Shown here piece after piece: positions 9,120 through 17,573 of a stretch of DNA of 54,426 nt. The notes beneath the pieces were generated by a model that made no database searches, had not been told where the DNA came from, and saw only the letters and a list, made by a program, of their open reading frames with translations. Where the stretch lies: NCBI GenBank assembly GCA_024643655.1, contig JAHEMM010000009.1, positions 1-54,426 on the forward strand. Reading direction: 5' to 3'. Each line of letters begins with the position of its first letter. The first letter of the stretch is position 1. Made by a program: the position numbers and the translations under genes. This stretch comes from Chitinophagaceae bacterium. Its GTDB lineage: Bacteria; Bacteroidota; Bacteroidia; Chitinophagales; Chitinophagaceae.

Positions 9120-9200
9120 TTTGCTTTAATTTCCATTGCATTTTTTAGTAAATGCATATTCATTTAAGATACTTCTTTTACCCGACAAGTGAATGCTGTA

Positions 9201-9208
9201 CAAAAATA
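9201..9208 (-). promoter_or_regulatory. Candidate recQ -7 element
   Basis: TATTTTTG on the minus strand, about 80 bases upstream of the recQ ATG, fits TAnnTTTG. No clear TTG box at the usual spacing; the palindrome at 9220-9237 sits there instead. Confidence 0.4.
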
Positions 9209-9219
9209 TTTTTTGCACA

Positions 9220-9237
9220 AACCGAAATTTTTCGGTT
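9220..9237. repeat. 18-bp palindrome, possible operator
   Basis: AACCGAAA - TT - TTTCGGTT, a near-perfect dyad immediately upstream of the candidate recQ -7 element, where the -33 box would be. Could be a repressor site or a hairpin. Confidence 0.4.
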
Positions 9238-9470
9238 AAACAAGTGTTTTTACAAACTTAATGCTTGGGTTGTCAGTGGTTAATGTAAACCAATCAGGTG
9301 CCCGTTAAATTAGGAATGCAGTAATTATTCACCAGTTTAAGATTCTAAATTTTCATTAGTATGGATTTCAATCGTCAGCGAATTTATGAAAAACTCAAAT
9401 TCAAATGCTTTCTAAAATGCTAAAAAAAGAAACCTTATGATCCATAACCTACTGTTCTTATTAAATCATC

Positions 9471-9478
9471 TAAATTTG
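9471..9478 (+). promoter_or_regulatory. Candidate kdsD -7 element
   Basis: TAAATTTG, about 40 bases upstream of the kdsD ATG, fits the TAnnTTTG consensus. The -33 box is not clear. Confidence 0.4.
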
Positions 9479-9518
9479 CTGCCATTATCCATTAGTTGAT
9501 AAGTGAATTCTTCATTAT

Positions 9519-10481
9519 ATGCCCGATTCTATCAAACAAGTTGCATTAAGAACCATTGAGTTAGAGGCAAAGTCCATTACTGGATTGACTGCATTTATCG
9601 ACGATGATTTTGAAAAAGCTGTTAATGTAATTGCAGGAAGCAAAGGCAGGCTAGTAGTAAGTGGTATTGGGAAAAGTGCTGTTATTGCTCAAAAAATCGT
9701 TGCTACGTTGAACTCAACAGGCACCCCATCAATTTTTATGCATGCTGCAGACGCTATTCATGGCGATTTAGGTATGATATTAAAAGACGATATTGTTTTA
9801 ATTATCAGTAAAAGTGGCGAAAGCCCGGAGATAAAAGCGTTAGTTCCCCTTATTAAAAACTTTGGCAATATAATAATTGCCATGGTTGGTAACCTTCAGT
9901 CATTCCTGACAAAAAACGCAAAGATTATTATTAATACAACGGTAGAAAAAGAAGCCTGTCCAAATAACCTGGCCCCAACAACCAGTACGACCGCTCAATT
10001 AGTAATGGGTGACGCACTGGCGGTTTGTTTGATGGAACTCAAGGGGTTTCATAGTGATGATTTTGCAAAGTTTCACCCGGGTGGCTTATTGGGAAAAAAA
10101 TTATACCTGAAAGTAGCTGACCTCATAAGCGGAAACGAAAAACCAAAAGTTGAAACTACTCAATCTTTAAAAGAGGTGATTGTAGAAATGACGCAGAAAA
10201 GGCTGGGAATTACAGCAGTGGTAAATAAGGACAACGGTTTATTGGGTATTATAACAGACGGAGATTTAAGAAGAATGTTGGAAAAGAATACAGCCATCGA
10301 TTCAATAAAAGCCGGCGATATCATGACTTCAAATCCAATAACTATTGAGCTCGATAAATTGGCTGTTGATGCATTGAATATGTTGCGAAAAAACGAAATA
10401 ACGCAGTTGGCTGTAATATCAAATGGAAATTACGAAGGTATTTTACATTTGCATGATTTAATAAGAGAAGGATTAATATAA
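9519..10481 (+). CDS. kdsD: Arabinose-5-phosphate isomerase (KpsF/GutQ family)
   Basis: 320 residues. The N-terminal SIS sugar-isomerase domain (about 25-180) carries VVSGIGKSAVIAQKIVATLNSTG and HAADAIHGDLGM, the typical KdsD signature, then IISKSGESPEIK. Two CBS domains follow (about 200-320; TDGDLRRML). The enzyme converts D-ribulose 5-phosphate to D-arabinose 5-phosphate, the first step to CMP-Kdo for lipopolysaccharide. The manC gene starts 55 bases downstream on the same strand, which fits a surface-polysaccharide context. Confidence 0.95.
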   Translation: MPDSIKQVALRTIELEAKSITGLTAFIDDDFEKAVNVIAGSKGRLVVSGIGKSAVIAQKIVATLNSTGTPSIFMHAADAIHGDLGMILKDDIVLIISKSGESPEIKALVPLIKNFGNIIIAMVGNLQSFLTKNAKIIINTTVEKEACPNNLAPTTSTTAQLVMGDALAVCLMELKGFHSDDFAKFHPGGLLGKKLYLKVADLISGNEKPKVETTQSLKEVIVEMTQKRLGITAVVNKDNGLLGIITDGDLRRMLEKNTAIDSIKAGDIMTSNPITIELDKLAVDALNMLRKNEITQLAVISNGNYEGILHLHDLIREGLI

Positions 10482-10536
10482 CGGGTGAAGATTGATTGGG
10501 TTTCCCACTCACAGTTCACCATTCACCATTCACAGT

Positions 10537-11619
10537 ATGAATAAACATCATTACGTTGCAATAATGGCCGGCGGAATCGGAAGCCGGTTTTGGCCGATGA
10601 GTCGTACAGACTTTCCAAAACAGTTTTTAGATATTCTGGGTACCGGAAAAACCATGATTCAACAGACCTTTGAACGGTATAATAAACTGGTACCAGCGGA
10701 AAATATATACATTGTTACTGCACAAGAATATGTTCCTATTGTAAAGCAACAATTACCAGAAGTAGCTGATGAGAATATACTAGCTGAACCTTCCAGAAAA
10801 AACACGGCTCCTTGTATTGCTTATATCGCTTTTAAACTATTTAATAAAGATCCAAAGGCTTTAATGGTTGCTGCACCTGCAGATAACCTTGTTTTAGAAA
10901 CAGATGAGTTTGTAAAAACAGCAAAGAAAGCATTTGATTTTGTAGATAGTGTCAACGCCTTGGTTACAATTGGTATTAAACCAACTTATCCAAATACGGG
11001 ATATGGATATATTCAACACGAAACAAAAGAAGCTGCTTCGGATATTTATAAGGTAAAAACATTTACAGAAAAGCCAAACCTTGAGTTAGCGAAAACATTT
11101 ATAGCAAGTGGAGACTTTTTGTGGAACGCAGGCATCTTTACCTGGAAAGTAAAAAATATTCTTACCGCTTTTGAAAAACATTTACCCGAAGTTTATGAGG
11201 CTTTTGCGGCTGAGAAAGACAAATTCAATACAAATGAAGAAAAAGAAGCAATAGAAAGTATATATCCATTATGTACCAATATTTCAGTTGATTTTGGGGT
11301 AATGGAAAAAGCAGATAATGTTTATCTTATACCTGCATCTTTCGGTTGGAGCGATTTGGGTACCTGGAACAGTGCATGGGAAAATAAAGACAAAGATTAT
11401 TTTGGAAATGCTGTGGTTGGAAAAAAAGTAATGACGGTAGATGCCAAAAATTGTATTGTACATGTTCCGGATAATAAATTGGTATTGTTACAGGGTTTAG
11501 ATGAATTTATCGTCGTAGATACAAAAGATGTTTTATTGATTTGTAAAAAAGAAAAAGAACAGGAAATTAAAGACTATGTGGCTGAAGTAAAGCGGAATAT
11601 GGGCGAAAAGTTTCTTTAA
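10537..11619 (+). CDS. manC: Mannose-1-phosphate guanylyltransferase
   Basis: 360 residues from the ATG at 10537 (MNKHHYVAIMAGGIGSRFWPMSR). The frame opens upstream at 10492, but that stretch translates a TTCACCA-repeat leader, so the inner ATG is preferred. Motifs: GGIGSRFWPMSR (nucleotide-binding loop), FPKQFLD, AEPSRKNTAPCIAY, AAPADN, FTEKP, and FLWNAGIFTW. It makes GDP-mannose from mannose-1-phosphate and GTP in the cytoplasm for polysaccharide and LPS sugars. It lacks the C-terminal phosphomannose isomerase half of bifunctional ManC, the usual length in this phylum. A terminator follows at 11646. Confidence 0.94.
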   Translation: MNKHHYVAIMAGGIGSRFWPMSRTDFPKQFLDILGTGKTMIQQTFERYNKLVPAENIYIVTAQEYVPIVKQQLPEVADENILAEPSRKNTAPCIAYIAFKLFNKDPKALMVAAPADNLVLETDEFVKTAKKAFDFVDSVNALVTIGIKPTYPNTGYGYIQHETKEAASDIYKVKTFTEKPNLELAKTFIASGDFLWNAGIFTWKVKNILTAFEKHLPEVYEAFAAEKDKFNTNEEKEAIESIYPLCTNISVDFGVMEKADNVYLIPASFGWSDLGTWNSAWENKDKDYFGNAVVGKKVMTVDAKNCIVHVPDNKLVLLQGLDEFIVVDTKDVLLICKKEKEQEIKDYVAEVKRNMGEKFL

Positions 11620-11645
11620 CGAGCAAAAATAGTTGAAAGTAGTAG

Positions 11646-11668
11646 CCCCGGTTTGTCCGGGGTTTTTT
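11646..11668 (+). terminator. Rho-independent terminator after manC
   Basis: CCCCGG - TTTGT - CCGGGG followed by T6. Its position inside the 5' extension of the next open frame shows that the next gene cannot start at 11633. Confidence 0.9.
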
Positions 11669-11692
11669 ATTTTTAAGGAAGAAAATTTATTT

Positions 11693-12415
11693 ATGCCAAC
11701 ACTACCATTACAAAATATTCTGTTTTTGGACATAGAAACAGTTCCACAACATCCTTCTTATAATGATGTACCCGATGATTGGAAAAAACTGTGGGATACC
11801 AAATCTACTACATTGATAAAATACCACGAAGGGCAAACAAATGAAACGTTGTATCCACGAGCAGGTATTTACGCAGAGTTTGGAAAAATTGTTTGCATTA
11901 GTTGTGGAGTAATACACGGCAATGGCGAACAACGAAAAATAGTTTTAAAAAGTTTTTATGGCGATGATGAGAAAAAATTGTTGAGTGATTTTATCGATAT
12001 GGTAAATAAATGGGCAACAGGTGAACCAAAGTTTCTTTGCGCCCACAATGGAAAGGAATTTGATTTCCCTTATCTGTGCAGGAGAATGATTATTAACCAA
12101 CTTGCTATTCCTTCTTTACTAAATATAGCTGGAAAGAAACCATGGGAAGTAAATCATTACGACACATTGGAACTTTGGAAGTTTGGTGACTTTAAAAGTT
12201 TTACCTCTTTGAATTTATTAGCACATACCTTAGGTGTGCCAACACCAAAAGATGATATAGACGGTAGTATGGTATGGGAAGTGTATTGGAATGAAAAGAA
12301 TCTGGATCGCATTGTTACCTACTGCCAGAAGGATGTAATTACCGTTGCGCAAATTTTATTAAGAATGAACGGAGAGCAATTAATAAAAGAGGAAAATATT
12401 GAAATTAAGGGCTAA
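11693..12415 (+). CDS. PolB-like predicted 3'-5' exonuclease
   Basis: 240 residues from the ATG at 11693 (MPTLPLQNILFLDIETVPQHP). DEDD-type exonuclease motifs: ExoI FLDIETV (acidic D/E), ExoII AHNGKEFDFPYLCRRM (about 118-133), and ExoIII YCQKDVITVAQI (about 219-230). It resembles the RNase_H_2 / 'exonuclease domain of family B polymerase' proteins. Probably degrades single-stranded or mismatched DNA; the exact role is unknown. An upstream ATG-less extension to 11633 spans the manC terminator and is rejected. Confidence 0.85.
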   Translation: MPTLPLQNILFLDIETVPQHPSYNDVPDDWKKLWDTKSTTLIKYHEGQTNETLYPRAGIYAEFGKIVCISCGVIHGNGEQRKIVLKSFYGDDEKKLLSDFIDMVNKWATGEPKFLCAHNGKEFDFPYLCRRMIINQLAIPSLLNIAGKKPWEVNHYDTLELWKFGDFKSFTSLNLLAHTLGVPTPKDDIDGSMVWEVYWNEKNLDRIVTYCQKDVITVAQILLRMNGEQLIKEENIEIKG

Positions 12416-12554
12416 GAGTTTAAAAGAGAAAAAGAGGCAAGGAGGATAGTTCTTATATTAAATATTTATTTTGTGCTTTAATGACTTTTTTTATTAAAAT
12501 AATTTTGGTTAGGAGTCTTCTCTCTTTTTCTCCTTCACTCCTTTAAACTCTTAG
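12412..12554. repeat. Long imperfect inverted repeat (REP-like)
   Basis: CTAAGAGTTTAAA (12412-12424) is an exact inverted copy of TTTAAACTCTTAG (12542-12554). Inside each arm, GA-rich AAGAGAAAAAGAG faces CT-rich CTCTCTTTTTCTCC, so most of the 143-base gap can fold back. The left arm overlaps the exonuclease stop codon and the right arm ends 4 bases before the Rid gene. Confidence 0.65.
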
Positions 12555-12558
12555 TTAA

Positions 12559-12948
12559 ATGGAAAGAACAAATTATTCGTCAGGTGCCAAGTGGGAAGAT
12601 ATTGTAGGTTATAGCCGGGCAGTTAAAATTGGAAATACGATTGAAGTAACCGGAACGGTAGCTGTAGATGAGAATAGTTTATTGGTTGGGAAAGACGATG
12701 CGTATGCACAAACAAAGTATATCATTGAAAAAATAGAAAAAGTATTGCAACAGGCTGGCGCATCATTAAAAGATGTGGTACGCACCAGAATGTTTGTTAC
12801 AGATATTTCCCGATGGGAAGAGTATGGGAAAGCCCATGGCGAATTTTTTAAAGCGATTAAGCCATGTACCAGTTTGATTGAAGTAAAAGGATTAATAGCA
12901 CCAGAATACTTAATTGAAATTGAAGCGACGGCTATTTTATCAAAATGA
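12559..12948 (+). CDS. RidA/YjgF/UK114-family protein
   Basis: 129 residues spanning the whole Rid fold: IEVTGTVAVDE, AYAQTKYIIEKIEKVLQQAGASLKDVVRTRMFVTDI (with the Arg typical of imine deaminases at about 84) and the terminal EIEATAIL, whose Glu usually contacts the substrate. Archetypal RidA hydrolyses reactive 2-aminoacrylate-type imines; this sequence has features of a Rid subfamily other than RidA itself, so the substrate is open. It lies just after an inverted repeat and is followed within 20 bases by a lipoprotein gene. Confidence 0.88.
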   Translation: MERTNYSSGAKWEDIVGYSRAVKIGNTIEVTGTVAVDENSLLVGKDDAYAQTKYIIEKIEKVLQQAGASLKDVVRTRMFVTDISRWEEYGKAHGEFFKAIKPCTSLIEVKGLIAPEYLIEIEATAILSK

Positions 12949-12968
12949 AAAAATGAAATTATTGTAAA

Positions 12969-13613
12969 ATGAAAAAATTATTATTTGTAATTACTGCTGT
13001 AACTTTCCTTTATTCCTGTGCTAATGATAAAAAGCAAGAAAAGGAAATAGTGGATGCGAAAAGCGAAATAAAGATTGACTCAACATTAATTACAGATACC
13101 AGTTGGGGAGTTATACGTACCAACAACAACTTTGAAAACCTGCAACAACTCTTCGGTGATGCTAATGTGGTAGATGAAAGAATTTGTGGACCAGAATGTG
13201 TTGATTCAATCGATGTAACAAAAATTTACAAAGGAACCAGCAAGGAAATAACTATTTACTGGGATACTGAAGACTATCATAAATTAATTAATCTTATTGA
13301 ATCTGTTCAGGAGAATGCCCCTTATCATACTGCTGCTGGAATAAAAATTGGCAGCACATTAAAAGACTTATTAATTGAAAATGGACAGCCAATTAACTTT
13401 TTAGGATTTGGTTGGGATTATGGTGGAGCTATTACAAATCTTAATCATGGTAAACTTGATGATACTTACATAAAATTCAGAGTTGATCTAAAGGGAGAAT
13501 CAGCAGACAATGATCTTATGGGAGACATTGAGTTAAATACAGCCATGCCTGCAGTAAAAAAGAATATTGATAATATAGTTGTATCTCGGTTGTTTTTATA
13601 CTTTAAAGATTAG
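12969..13613 (+). CDS. Lipoprotein of unknown function
   Basis: 214 residues with lipobox FLYSC (C17), followed by a charged spacer (DKKQEKEIVDAKSEIK). The mature part has two similar halves around GVIRTNNNFENLQQLFGDANV and GIKIGSTLKDLLIENGQPINF, a layout also seen in the lipoprotein at 5516. A CGPEC motif could form a disulfide. No function assigned. It is 12 bases upstream of the YjbR gene on the same strand. Confidence 0.7.
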   Translation: MKKLLFVITAVTFLYSCANDKKQEKEIVDAKSEIKIDSTLITDTSWGVIRTNNNFENLQQLFGDANVVDERICGPECVDSIDVTKIYKGTSKEITIYWDTEDYHKLINLIESVQENAPYHTAAGIKIGSTLKDLLIENGQPINFLGFGWDYGGAITNLNHGKLDDTYIKFRVDLKGESADNDLMGDIELNTAMPAVKKNIDNIVVSRLFLYFKD

Positions 13614-13624
13614 TTATTGTAAGT

Positions 13625-13963
13625 ATGAATATTGAGTCACTTAGAAATTATTGTCTTTCAAAACCAGACGTAGAAGAAGGATTTCCATTCGGACCGGAAA
13701 CGCTGGTAATGAAAGTGGAAGGAAAAATTTTCCTGTTAACCGGACTTGATAATCCAGTATTAAGTTTCAATGTAAAATGCGATCCCGATAAAGCGATTGA
13801 ATTGCGGGAAGAGTTTTCTTGTGTACTTCCGGGATATCATATGAATAAAAAACACTGGAATACAATTGTAGTTGACGGAACTGCTAATACTAAACAATTA
13901 ATAGAGTGGATTGATGATTCGTATGATCTGGTAAAACCAAAGAAGAAAAAATCTAAATCATAA
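13625..13963 (+). CDS. MmcQ/YjbR-family DNA-binding protein
   Basis: 112 residues: NIESLRNYCLSKPDVEEGFPFGPETLVMKVEGKIFLL and HMNKKHWNTI..DG are the standard YjbR/CyaY-like-fold signature, with a Lys-rich tail (KPKKKKSKS). The family adopts a double-wing fold and some members bind DNA; the cellular role is unclear. Its 3' end overlaps the convergent cyclase-like gene by 11 bases. Confidence 0.88.
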   Translation: MNIESLRNYCLSKPDVEEGFPFGPETLVMKVEGKIFLLTGLDNPVLSFNVKCDPDKAIELREEFSCVLPGYHMNKKHWNTIVVDGTANTKQLIEWIDDSYDLVKPKKKKSKS

Positions 13964-14924
13964 TTTCCTGAATATTGCCTGCTACTTCAAGTCCTGCATT
14001 ATGTCCTGTATCGCTTAATAAAACCGTATTATTCTTTTTATCAGTCAGCATTACAGTAATTGAAGAGGTCATACTTTCTTCAATTCGACCGTTCATAAAT
14101 CCATTAATCGGTGATGCTAAAGTTGTGGCACCATCTCTTATGGCTAAAATTTCAAGTAAGTGATTTTTATTTTCTAAAACAATCTCAACTTTCTTTTCAT
14201 CAGCATATGATTTACGAAGTTTCGATTGATTGTATGTTGTAAAACGAATTAACCGATCCTTCAACCAAACACCGGCAATAAAACCAACAAACGAACTTCT
14301 AACCCACGGAATTTTTGCAACTGAGCATTTTAAAGAAATACCAGCTTCGCTGAAATGATTGCTTTGCATCCAGAAATAAGCCGATGGAAAAGAACGACCC
14401 CAATCTTTTTCCATATAACCCCTGCCATTGGTAAAGTCAATTCGTTCTCCATTTATCACCAATGTGCCATTAATAATGTGATCCATACTTACAATACCAT
14501 GATAGCATTCCATAAAAGGCACAAAAGCAAACGGTCCCATTATACCAGGCGAATACCATGGCTTTGGCCACGGTATATTTTCCGAAAAGTTCAAACTTCC
14601 AACGATGTTGGGTAAGTTGAGTGCTAGATTATTTTCTGAAAAATGATTATCACCAATATTGATTAAAAATTTTTTGGGCTGAGCAATAAAATCATCAAAT
14701 GGAAATTTATGATAAGCAGATGTTTGTTTCTTTCCATCCAATACCTGAATAAATGAATGTTGCTTGCCTGCCTCATCCATAGCAATACCTGGAATAAAAG
14801 CAAAAGCACTTTTTTCATCTGCACTGATAAGTTTAAAATACCAACCTTCAAAGTAGTTTTTCTTTTTTCCCCAACCCTGAAATTGTTCGGGATTAAAGAA
14901 TGCATGAAGTTTATTGGTTAACAA
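13953..14924 (-). CDS. Tocopherol cyclase-like protein
   Basis: 323 residues. NYFEGWYFKL near residue 23, AFIPGIAMD, HSFIQVLDG, WYSPGIMGPFAFVPFMECYHGIVS and GRGYMEKDWGRSFPSAYFWMQSNHF are hallmarks of the plant VTE1 / bacterial tocopherol-cyclase-like family. In bacteria without tocopherol these are of unknown function, perhaps acting on lipids or quinones. No signal peptide. The ATG at 14924 gives the usual family start. Convergent overlap with yjbR. Confidence 0.85.
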   Translation of the reverse strand: MLTNKLHAFFNPEQFQGWGKKKNYFEGWYFKLISADEKSAFAFIPGIAMDEAGKQHSFIQVLDGKKQTSAYHKFPFDDFIAQPKKFLINIGDNHFSENNLALNLPNIVGSLNFSENIPWPKPWYSPGIMGPFAFVPFMECYHGIVSMDHIINGTLVINGERIDFTNGRGYMEKDWGRSFPSAYFWMQSNHFSEAGISLKCSVAKIPWVRSSFVGFIAGVWLKDRLIRFTTYNQSKLRKSYADEKKVEIVLENKNHLLEILAIRDGATTLASPINGFMNGRIEESMTSSITVMLTDKKNNTVLLSDTGHNAGLEVAGNIQEIMI

Positions 14925-15017
14925 TACGATGATTTTTTATTAATCAACAAAATACATAACATATTAATCAATGTTGGATAAATGCAATTAATTTTACGAA
15001 AACTATAATTATTTAAT

Positions 15018-16169
15018 TTGAATACTATTCAACTTGTTTCCAGGCTCCCCAACGTAGGTACAACCATTTTCACAGTAATGAGCGCCTTGGCTAGCGAACA
15101 TAAAGCAGTTAATCTAGGTCAGGGTTTCCCGGATTATCCAATGAGCGAAGAGCTGATTGCTTTGGTAAACGAAGCAATGAAAAATAATTACAACCAATAT
15201 CCACCCATGCCGGGTTGGATGCCATTGAGAGAAGCCATTGCAGAAAAAGTAGACTTTTTATATCAATCAGTTGTAAATCCTGATACAGAAATTACCATCA
15301 CTCCCGGTGGTACTTATGCTATCTACTCTGCTTTTACAACCATTTTACAACCAGATGATGAAGTGATTGTATTTGAGCCGGCTTATGATAGTTATATCCC
15401 CAATATAGAAATCAACGGAGCTAAAGCAGTAAGAGTTGCATTGGTTTATCCTGATTATCATATTGATTGGAATGCAGTAAAAAATGTAATCACCGATAAA
15501 ACAAAAGCTATTATCATTAATTCACCACATAATCCAACAGGAAGTGTTTTAAGTGAAAAAGATATTGAAGGATTAAGAAGCGTTGTGGAAGGCACCAACA
15601 TTTTTATTATCAGCGATGAAGTGTATGAGCATTTGATCTTTGATAATATTCCTCACCTCAGCATACTTCGTTATCCAGATTTATTAAAAAGGAGTTTCGT
15701 TTGCTCTTCTTTTGGCAAAACGTATAACTGTACTGGTTGGAAAATGGGTTATTGTATAGCTCCTCCAGAACTAACTAAAGAGTTTAGAAAAGTGCATCAG
15801 TTTAATGCGTTTACTTGTCATACGCCTACTCAGGTGGCACTAGCAACTTTCCTGAAAAATAGAGATGCTTTTTTATCCTTGTCGTCCATCATGCAGGAAA
15901 AAAGAGATTATTTTATTGAATTGATGCAACAAACAAAATTCACTTTGCAAAATTCATACGGCAGTTATTTTATTTGCGGAACCTACGAAAAAATGAGTGA
16001 TGAAGGCGATAAAGACTTTGCTATCCGACTTACAAAAGAAGCCGGTGTAGCTACCATTCCTGTTTCTGCTTTTTATCAAAATGGTAAAGACGACAAAGTA
16101 TTGAGGTTTTGTTTTTCAAAGAAAAAAGAAACACTGGAAGCAGCCGTTAATAAACTAATCAACTATTAA
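15018..16169 (+). CDS. PLP-dependent methionine-type aminotransferase
   Basis: 383 residues of a fold-type I aminotransferase close to E. coli YbdL: SRLPNVGTTIFTVMSALASEH, NLGQGFPDYPMSEEL, NQYPPMPGWMPLREAIAEK, NSPHNPTGSV, SDEVYEHL, and SSFGKTYNCTGWKMGY with the PLP-binding Lys. The start is TTG at 15018: the first ATG is codon 21, inside the conserved GTTIFTxMS block, so an ATG start would truncate the family's N-terminus. YbdL prefers methionine, and relatives act in methionine salvage or kynurenine transamination. The EamA gene's ATG overlaps its stop by one base. Confidence 0.92.
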   Translation: MNTIQLVSRLPNVGTTIFTVMSALASEHKAVNLGQGFPDYPMSEELIALVNEAMKNNYNQYPPMPGWMPLREAIAEKVDFLYQSVVNPDTEITITPGGTYAIYSAFTTILQPDDEVIVFEPAYDSYIPNIEINGAKAVRVALVYPDYHIDWNAVKNVITDKTKAIIINSPHNPTGSVLSEKDIEGLRSVVEGTNIFIISDEVYEHLIFDNIPHLSILRYPDLLKRSFVCSSFGKTYNCTGWKMGYCIAPPELTKEFRKVHQFNAFTCHTPTQVALATFLKNRDAFLSLSSIMQEKRDYFIELMQQTKFTLQNSYGSYFICGTYEKMSDEGDKDFAIRLTKEAGVATIPVSAFYQNGKDDKVLRFCFSKKKETLEAAVNKLINY

Positions 16170-17077
16170 TGGCAATCGATTCCCGATACAAAGGCATATT
16201 ATTTATGCTGTTGGCTGCTCTTGGATTTTCACTAATGGGCGGTGCTGCCAAATTGCTAAAAGGAAGTTTTGGTGCCGGGCAATTGGTTTTCTGGAGAAAT
16301 GCAGTTGGGCTTTTATCATTGATCATTTTATTTATTTCTAAACCTCCAAATAGTAAAGGCGGAAAACTAAGGCTACTCGTCTTTCGTGGTATTATGGGGA
16401 CTACCGCATTGTACACATTATTATATTGTATCCTTCATCTTCCGCTTGGCACAGCAATGACTTATAATTTGACATCTGCTATTTTCATTGCCATCTTTTC
16501 TTTTTTTCTATTTAAAGAGTATCATGGTCGAATTGTTTTGTTTGCGGTACTGCTTGGCTTTATAGGAATGTTACTGGTGTATCAACCAGCCATTCATTTC
16601 CCCTGGTATTATCATGTAGCCGGATTAACATCCGGAATCTCATCAGCCATAGCCTATATGTCTGTTAACAGATTAGCTACTTACTACGATAACAGAATTA
16701 TCATGTTAGCTTTTATTGGTAGTGGCTTTATTGTTCCTTCGTTATTTATGATTGTTCGCTATGCTTTTCAACTACCGCCAGACAATGTTTTCTTTATTGA
16801 TTGGAAATGGCCGGTTGGTATAGAGTGGTTATATGTTTCATGGTTGGGACTGGCCGCATTATTCGGTCAATATTTTGTTACCCGATCGTATGGAGCTGAT
16901 AAAGCTGGTATAGTCTCTGCTATTGGCTATTCTAATATTGTGTTTTCTGTTTTTATCGGAATGGCATTAGGAGACAATTTCCCTGATTTGATATCATCAA
17001 CAGGTATGCTCTGCATTATTGCAAGCGGAGTGATCATATCTGTTGTTAAGTGGCGGACAAGAACCTTGTCAGGCTAA
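16169..17077 (+). CDS. EamA/DMT-superfamily permease
   Basis: 302 residues with ten predicted membrane helices in two five-helix EamA repeats (about 5-140 and 150-290): GILFMLLAALGFSLMGGAAKLLKG, FWRNAVGLLSLIILF and, in repeat 2, LTSGISSAIAYMSVNRLA. Members export or import small metabolites or amino acids through the inner membrane. It overlaps the aminotransferase stop by one base (translational coupling), so it may carry that enzyme's substrate or product. The arsenic genes downstream have their own promoter. Confidence 0.9.
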   Translation: MAIDSRYKGILFMLLAALGFSLMGGAAKLLKGSFGAGQLVFWRNAVGLLSLIILFISKPPNSKGGKLRLLVFRGIMGTTALYTLLYCILHLPLGTAMTYNLTSAIFIAIFSFFLFKEYHGRIVLFAVLLGFIGMLLVYQPAIHFPWYYHVAGLTSGISSAIAYMSVNRLATYYDNRIIMLAFIGSGFIVPSLFMIVRYAFQLPPDNVFFIDWKWPVGIEWLYVSWLGLAALFGQYFVTRSYGADKAGIVSAIGYSNIVFSVFIGMALGDNFPDLISSTGMLCIIASGVIISVVKWRTRTLSG

Positions 17078-17092
17078 GATTCAATAATATAT

Positions 17093-17122
17093 TTGGTAGT
17101 AATTTCTTTTATCGTATATTTG
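17093..17122 (+). promoter_or_regulatory. arsR promoter with overlapping dyad
   Basis: TTG (17093-17095), exactly 19 bases, then TATATTTG (17115-17122): a complete Bacteroidota promoter 18 bases before the arsR ATG. ATCG (17111-17114) and CGAT (17123-17126) flank the -7 element as an inverted repeat, a plausible ArsR operator for autorepression. Confidence 0.75.
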
Positions 17123-17139
17123 CGATATAAGATTTAATT

Positions 17140-17475
17140 ATGGCTATTCATAAAAAAGAAGCGTTTACACAAAAGGAACAGGATCTTGCCAATTTTGCTA
17201 AGGCAATGAGCCATCCTGCCAGAATTGCAATATTGAAAGTATTAGCACAACGAAATGAATGTATTTGCGGAGAAATAGTAGAACTGTTGCCGTTGGCACA
17301 ATCCACCGTATCACAACATTTAAAAGAATTAAAAACAGCTGGTTTAATTTCTGGCTCTATTGATGGTCCCCGTAGTTGCTATTGTATTAACTGGAAGGCC
17401 TTTGAAAAATTCAGTAACGAATTCAATTATCTTTTTAATAAGCTAAAAGTTAATAACGAAAAAGCTTGTTGTTAA
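17140..17475 (+). CDS. arsR: ArsR-family metalloregulator
   Basis: 111 residues of winged helix-turn-helix: [57 protein letters not shown]. The ECICGE stretch is at the alpha-3 position where ArsR/SmtB proteins bind arsenite or other soft metals (two cysteines), and the tail ends in CC. Such proteins repress their own operon until metal binds. The following arsM and arsC genes make arsenic the likely inducer. Confidence 0.9.
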   Translation: MAIHKKEAFTQKEQDLANFAKAMSHPARIAILKVLAQRNECICGEIVELLPLAQSTVSQHLKELKTAGLISGSIDGPRSCYCINWKAFEKFSNEFNYLFNKLKVNNEKACC

Positions 17476-17499
17476 GCCCCCAATCCCCTGAAGGGGCTT
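17474..17499. repeat. GC-rich REP-like palindrome
   Basis: AAGCCCC (17474-17480) and GGGGCTT (17493-17499), with an inner CCCC-TGAA-GGGG alternative, directly after the arsR stop. It could attenuate readthrough into arsM; similar pyrimidine-C4 hairpins are common in Bacteroidota intergenic DNA. Confidence 0.6.
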
Positions 17500-17573
17500 A
17501 TTGGGTTTATTGCCAAAATCAAATCAATCAATAAAAAAATATTTAATCAATTATTTCAACAAAAAGTAAAGCC

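Larger units (their letters stand above)
9120..9518. other. Divergent intergenic region between recQ and kdsD
   Basis: It holds a possible recQ -7 element and a palindrome on the left and a possible kdsD -7 element on the right. The middle (about 9240-9470) shows no ORF longer than about 20 codons and no RNA gene that I can recognise. Confidence 0.5.

Noticed and set aside
11633..11692. Longer start for the PolB-like exonuclease
   Set aside because: The stretch contains the complete manC terminator and would add a leader without similarity to the family; ATG 11693 is preferred.
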